From Antedon bifida (Eukaryota > Echinodermata > Crinoidea > Comatulida > Antedonidae), in contig OY727098.1 in NCBI GenBank assembly GCA_963402885.1, forward strand, positions 3,467,001 to 3,531,000: a stretch of 64,000 nt of DNA, in the 5' to 3' direction. The position numbers were made by a program, and so were the translations under genes. Every line of letters starts with the position of its first letter. Position 1 is the first letter of the stretch. The notes beneath the pieces were generated by a model. It saw only the letters and a program-made list of their open reading frames with translations, made no database searches and was not told the DNA's origin. Shown one piece after another: positions 59,222-64,000 of the stretch.

Positions 59222-60186
59222 TTAAACAAGGCACTCATATGATAAAAGAATCAAACAAATTTTGTTGATAAACAACGTTAAGAAATAAGCAAAAACTAAG
59301 AATACTATACACAAACTTATTTCAAAGAACAACAAATCACAATAGTAGGTATTCGAAATAGTATCGGTAGATGGCGAGATGACTTGAAATTCTCTCTCAT
59401 CAAATCCGGTCCTTTGTCTTTTCAGCGCATCTTCGGAATTTGCACCTGCAGAAAATAAAAAAATACAATTTTTAATTGTGTGATTATGAGAGAAGTTTCT
59501 CAGTTACTACCAAGTATACCATCAATTCATACGTTATAGGCTACATTGGTTTTGGAAAATCGTGTTTTAAAACAAAGAAAGACTTAAACAAAAACATCTC
59601 GTGGAATAATCATAAAACAAGCTTAGGAGCTTTTTTCTATTGTGATCCTTTTAGAAAGAAAGAGGATTCCGATCTATTAAGTGCACTTATGTTTACCACA
59701 GTAATATATAACTTCCAATTCAATTAACCAAAATTCTGTGTTACAAACTTGTCTGTGATCTGTGGAAATTGAACAAGTAGCAAAACTCTCACAATTTGAG
59801 CAAAACTCCCTCTCTACTTCTCTCAAATCCGTATATTCGCTTTGGGAAAAGGGGAAAGTCTCTTGGAACATATCCATGGATAAGAAATGGTATGTGTTGC
59901 ATGTATACATTTGATAATATGAAGATCCTAGGCCTAGCATACCTTCTAATAAGGAAATTCGTAAATTCCTTTTCTTTATGGTAGGCCTGTCTACACTCGC
60001 AGTAACAGTCTGTGCTCTATGAAATATACTTTTGTCTTCATTGCGTTGCTCACTGAATATAGAATCGGAAAACAAACTGTCCACATCACAACTTCTTCCA
60101 AAAGCACAACTAATTAATTCGTTTAATTGTAATTCAAACTTCTTTGAACCAAGATCAGGTTGACTGTTTTTTACAGATGAATTCAT
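59222..60186 (-). CDS. Proposed two-exon gene for a small C-terminally anchored protein
   Basis: I do not recognise the family. Proposed exons on the minus strand are 59943-60186 and 59222-59445, joined G|GTATGC ... CTGCAG|GT in phase 1, giving 155 residues. Exon 1 starts MNSSVKNSQPDLGSKKFELQ and is hydrophilic (NELISCAFGRSCDVDSLFSD). Exon 2 starts ANSEDALKRQRTGFDEREFQ and ends in a long hydrophobic stretch (about residues 119-150, FEISLCIVFLVFAYFLTLF), consistent with a tail anchor or single membrane span. The acceptor has a good pyrimidine tract (TTTTATTTTCTGCAG). Exon 1 alone also stays open to 59677, so retention of the intron would give a different tail. RFX-type motifs lie about 90-115 bases upstream. 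Function unknown; a ciliary role is inference from the motif only. Confidence 0.5.
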
Positions 60187-60274
60187 GTTTGTTTAATTCC
60201 AAATAAAACAATACAAATAAACATTACATTATAATTATAGTTTATGCTAAACAAATTACATTTTTGTTTTCATC

Positions 60275-60302
60275 GTTGCTATGGACATTTTACCATGGTA
60301 AC
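60275..60302 (-). promoter_or_regulatory. X-box (RFX) motif pair upstream of the 60186 gene
   Basis: Minus strand GTTACCATGGTAAA (60289-60302) matches the X-box pattern GTNRCC-N-RGYAAC except for the final base. A second half-like motif, GTTGCTATGGAC (plus strand, 60275-60286), is adjacent. The distance of 90-115 bases to the ATG at 60186 is typical for ciliary gene promoters. Confidence 0.45.
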
Positions 60303-60587
60303 AGTGAACGCATTGCGTTCGCGCAATATGTGTGAACTTCATGTTTCTATATCGGCAGACTCTTAAAATCTTACTTATTGCGCGAGTATTATGTTTTACA
60401 ATTAAATGTAATAAGTTATTGTTGCTCAATTAATCTGAATCTAATTTTGCCACCCGCAGCCACAAATTACCCATGGTGGAGCCTGTGGCAAAGCGAATTT
60501 TGCTAAGTGACACCCCTGGCTGGAAATGGTACTCTCGCACGTAAAAATGGCACCTCTAGTTGGCCGGCGGAATTGATAAAAAGTTTT

Positions 60588-60671
60588 AGTATCGGAAACA
60601 ATTTCGCGACCCATCAATTTTCAATTTTTTTCAAACATTGGTTCGTGACCCATAGGTTGCGGAACGGCGGT
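60588..60671. repeat. Right-end fragment of the hAT-like family
   Basis: GTATCGGAAACAATTTCGCG and GACCCATAGGTTGCGGAACG match the end of the element at 35259-36205. No left terminus was identified. Confidence 0.6.
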
Positions 60672-63148
60672 TTAAGCCACACAAGTCATAAGTTATTTAT
60701 TAAATAGACGGCCAGCCAGCTCATTCTGTCTGGAAGTGAATGGGTTTTTGGTTAAATTTAATTGTTTATTTTGTCTTTTTTATAAGCAAGAACATATTAA
60801 AATAATTTTTTTATTTTTGAGCAAAAGTCAACTTTAATAAAACTACCTGTACAAAGAAATATTTAACAGGAAGCTCAGTATAGGTGAATGGTTTTTGGTT
60901 AGATTTAAAGTCCCATTCCCTACTATAAGTTTTTTAGATCTAATTTAAGATCACAAACTATATTTAATGTAAAAATAAATACTATATGGTCCTCTATTGC
61001 GATAACTTCTTTCTCGTTACTAATTTCACTTCACTGACTTTTTTACGTCGTATTTTTAGAGTTTAATTTAAATGCTCGTTACCAATTTTACTTTAATTCG
61101 AGTCACTTTTTCGTATTTAAGCCTTAACTTTTATAAGCTTGTTTGTAGCATGGAGGTATAATACCTCCATGTTTGAAGTTTTACTGATAAGCCGTTCAAC
61201 TCAGTTCGTTTCGTAACGCGAGGTTCGTCGATTATTTAACATTTTTGGCGTCTATATCACGCTAATATTGAGGTTTTATTGTTGGAAATGCTATTAGAAC
61301 TCTATATATATATCATATTTCGTAAAATTAACACTTTAAATTGGCAGAACTTAGCTGGGAATACTAGTTGACGCAATACATACGCTGTTGACGCAATGTA
61401 TATGTCAGATACACATCAACTCAGTTCATTTCGTATACAAATACTGCATACCACGTGTTGAGGCTTGTTGATTATTTAACATTTTTGGCGTCTAGGCTTA
61501 GCCTAGCCCTACATATCTCCGTATAATTGAGGCAGGTTTTATTGTTGAAAATGCTATTAGAACCAACTCTAGATATATCATATTTTGTATAATAATAATT
61601 AACACTTTAAATTGGCAGGGCTTGGTTGGTAGGACTTCTTGGCGTAGGCCTCTAGCTAGCTAGCTAGGCTAGGCCTCAGTAGTACCATCACACGACACAC
61701 ACGTTTGTCACGACCGTTTTTCCGCGGTGCCTATTTTATGCTTATACACTTTGGTGTTTTTTTCGGTGGATTTTAAGAGGTGGAAAAAAGTTTGGATCAA
61801 CCTGAGTTTTCGGCATGTATTGAATATAGGACTATTCCATTATTATTTATAGGGGTGTTAGTCAATATGTTGGGTGTGCCAGGCTTGTTGAGGCTTCTAT
61901 TGTTCGTGTCATTGTGCCAATTGTTTTGTATTTCACTGTGTTTGAGAAAAACAAACAAAAAACTGCTGCTGTAGTTAGCCTATAGCTTTTATTATGTGTC
62001 CGTAAATTATATCGTATTTTACACTATATAGGCCCTAACATGTTGTTTTTCAACAGTTAAATCATATCATGTTTTATTTTACATTTCATGTAATACAGTA
62101 TTATTATATGTTTTTTTTTCCTCAACAGCCGAATCAAGTTAATTTATGTTTTAATTTATATAAATCCAAAGGCAAATTAATGAAACAATGACAATGATGT
62201 GGGTATCAGTGGCTGGATCTCAATAGAGATACAAAAAAAAAACGAAAAGCTAAATCAAAACGATAAAGTAAAAGCTAGAAAAACAATATATATAAATACA
62301 TCCATGTTTGTTTTTTTCTCAACCGTTTATGAATTTAAAAAATTCAGTACACTAAAGATTAAGCAAAACATACATTGTGTAACATATTTAATTTAAGGTA
62401 TACCTGTATATGTTTTATTTCATCGACCCAGTTTTAAGTGTTATTTAGTAGTGTCATGTTTGGTTCAACTCAATGAGTTAGCAATATGTTTGTGAGGTTC
62501 TCTCTCCAGCTGATCCTGACACAAAAACTAAAATAGTCAGAAATAAAATTGCAGAGCTTTCTCTCATGCAACACACACTAACCCTTCCCCAGTACAAGAT
62601 ATATAGGGCCTACACTGTTAAAAAAATACTTATAAAAAAACGGTAAATTACTGGCAATCTGGACGCCAGTAATTTACCGTAATGTAGAATTACAGGTACT
62701 GTTGAAAATAAATTACTGTAAAACTACAGTAAATTACTGTTGGTCATAAAGTCGGTTGTCTACCGTAATGTAGAATCACAGGTACTGTTGAAAATAAATT
62801 ACTGACGATTTTTTAATCAATATGGTGTCCTGAAAACGCTACGTTATTTTGTTTTTTTTTACCCTTGGCTGGACACGACTGTTGGTATCTAGCCTATGCC
62901 AGCTAGCACGAACATCGCCTAGCAAAATACTCAATTCAAATTGTGCTTGTACATCTATAATCTTTCTGTGTAAAATATTGTTTTTTTTTCATTGTTTGCT
63001 AGTCGGTATTTTTATTTTTTTTTACGACAAATAAAAAACTATATTATATCAAGTTGTGCAATATTAAAGGTCTTTTGAAATGAGTGTTTTCTACCTGCTT
63101 CTAGAATGTTTTTCTAATTTGATTTCAGATATAACGGGTGGCATCAGC
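60672..63148. other. Intergenic region upstream of POLR1A
   Basis: No coding exon supported. GGCCTA/CTAGCTAGCTAGG-rich sequence lies at 61645-61680. At 61195-61330 and 61435-61600 a partly duplicated phrase occurs (TTGTTGATTATTTAACATTT, GGCGTCTA, GGTTTTATTGTTG). A palindromic repeat follows at 62641-62804. The POLR1A start-codon exon begins after an AG acceptor at 63128, so a 5' exon should lie here but was not placed. Confidence 0.45.
62641..62804. repeat. Palindrome plus duplicated segment
   Basis: CGGTAAATTACTGGC (62641) pairs with GCCAGTAATTTACCG (62666) as a perfect 15-bp inverted repeat. ACCGTAATGTAGAAT(T/C)ACAG followed by GTACTGTTGAAAATAAATTA is then repeated at 62676 and 62762. Confidence 0.65.
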
Positions 63149-63796
63149 ATGTCTGGGTTTATGCAGCAAATTCCATCCAAGAGGCCTTGCAACATTCAGT
63201 TTCGTACTTACAGTAGCAAAGAAATATTGGAACTGAGCGTCAAAGAAATTGTCAACCCAAAAACATTTGATGACCTTGGACATCCCACTGCGGGTGGTCT
63301 TCATGACCTTTCCTTAGGTAGGTCAAGGATTTGCGAAAAGAAGAAACCAAGAAAGTAACAACCGCACTAAAGTAAAGCATGTGATAGCAATTCCACTATC
63401 TAAATATATTAAATGCGCAAATCAAACAATTCTAATTTGTTGCGCTTTTTTAAATATAGAAATATTCCCATAAATCAACACTTTCAGAATCCTGAACCCC
63501 CTCCCCCTATTTCAAAATCCTGGATCAGCCACTGGATAATTTTTAGATTTGCAATTTTACGATACAAGTTTAAAGTTTGCAAATATCAAAAGTTATTTGT
63601 AGTAAAAATTATGAACAGAATGACACACTAAGTTTTCTTTTATGTTTTACTTTGTATTTTCGTTAAAGGGCCGAGCCATGAAAGAGAGTTATGTGCAACA
63701 TGTTACCTTGGTTATCTGCATTGTCCAGGACACATGGCACATATCCGTCTTCCTCTACCAGTATTCAATCCTATGTATTTTAAAAATATTCTGCAG
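63149..63796 (+). CDS. POLR1A: RNA polymerase I largest subunit (RPA1/RPA190), first two coding exons (partial)
   Basis: POLR1A is the catalytic largest subunit of RNA polymerase I, which transcribes pre-rRNA in the nucleolus. Coding exons 63149-63317 and 63669-63796 (phase 1 junction, GT-AG) give 99 residues, and a GTAGGC donor follows, so the gene continues to the right. The chosen start MSGFMQQIPSKRPCNIQF is just upstream of the conserved IQFRTYSSKEILELSVKEI and DLGHPTAGGLHDLSLG, which match the family N-terminus (SFGMYSAEELKKLSVK, LGNPSANGLYDLALG). Exon 2 has the zinc-binding clamp motif LCATC...HCPGHMAHIRLPLPVFNP. An AG acceptor 20 bases before the ATG means that translation starts in the second exon. 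A MITE pair occupies the following intron. Confidence 0.92.
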
Positions 63797-63811
63797 GTAG
63801 GCAACTTTGTA

Positions 63812-63850
63812 AGCTTGGTTCCCACTAGGATGTAACATAAAGCAAGAACG
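63812..63850. repeat. MITE family 2, copy d, left end interrupted by MITE family 1
   Basis: AAGCTTGGTTCCCACTAGGA followed by about 20 bases of family 2 sequence, then the family 1 terminus at 63851. The right end would lie beyond the window. Confidence 0.55.
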
Positions 63851-64000
63851 TAAAGCTCTGTCTACACTATCAAACTAGTTTGTGTGTGCCCAAGTATGGT
63901 AGCGATATGCTCAAATATCGTAGTGATATGACATCATATCCATATATGGGCACATCACAATTTGTTGTCGCATAAAGTTTCATAGTGTAGACAGGGCTTA
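63851..64000. repeat. MITE family 1 in POLR1A intron 2
   Basis: Left TAAAGCTCTGTCTACACTAT, interior CCATATATGGGCACATCACA, right ATAGTGTAGACAGGGCTTA ending at the window edge. Confidence 0.8.

Noticed and set aside
61780..61974. 64-codon hydrophobic open frame upstream of POLR1A
   Set aside because: Short, no homologue recognised and lies in repeat-rich sequence.

Overview
The window is animal nuclear DNA: low GC, long introns with GT-AG junctions, many short transposon relics and several tandem-repeat arrays. The protein families (ubiquilin, lathosterol 5-desaturase, anoctamin-8, RNA polymerase I large subunit), phase 1-1 EGF exons, tRNA-derived SINEs and abundant GGCCTA-type motifs suggest a marine invertebrate, plausibly an echinoderm. 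That assignment is inference. No bacterial-style operons are present.

Layout. (1) 1-4801, minus: six 5' exons of a ubiquilin gene that runs off the left edge; intron 3 holds two tandem copies of a tRNA-like gene, and intron 5 holds a MITE abutting a splice donor. (2) 4802-17900: gene-poor; one EGF-domain exon (7885-8001, minus), old repeats and a 20-bp perfect hairpin at 10806-10884. (3) 17728-20700: a complete three-exon sterol C5-desaturase gene (SC5D), plus strand, preceded by a duplicated block with a SINE in the middle. (4) 21783-34876: a 13.1-kb block bounded by inverted repeats and a perfect 8-bp direct repeat. It contains a 56-bp array, a 76-bp array, a Helitron/Helentron-like cluster and a 94-bp array, and I read it as one very large non-autonomous DNA transposon. 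(5) 35259-36205: a hAT-like element carrying a tRNA-Val-like sequence. (6) 39899-51967: a complete 16-exon anoctamin-8 gene, plus strand (797 codons), with its introns full of MITEs. (7) 51968-60302: repeats, a second Helentron-like element (minus), a frameshifted Cys-rich zinc-finger-like ORF, and a proposed two-exon gene (minus) for a small membrane-anchored protein with an RFX X-box upstream. (8) 63149-64000: first two coding exons of POLR1A, continuing off the right edge.

The host genes are unrelated housekeeping or membrane genes and do not form a pathway. The main interest is the mobile DNA: the 13-kb element with repeat arrays at both ends; a rolling-circle-type family in which the 5' hairpin and a 3' subterminal arm share sequence within a subfamily but differ between subfamilies; and two short TIR families dated relative to each other by an empty site and a nested insertion. 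All coordinates were read by eye and nothing was searched against a database.
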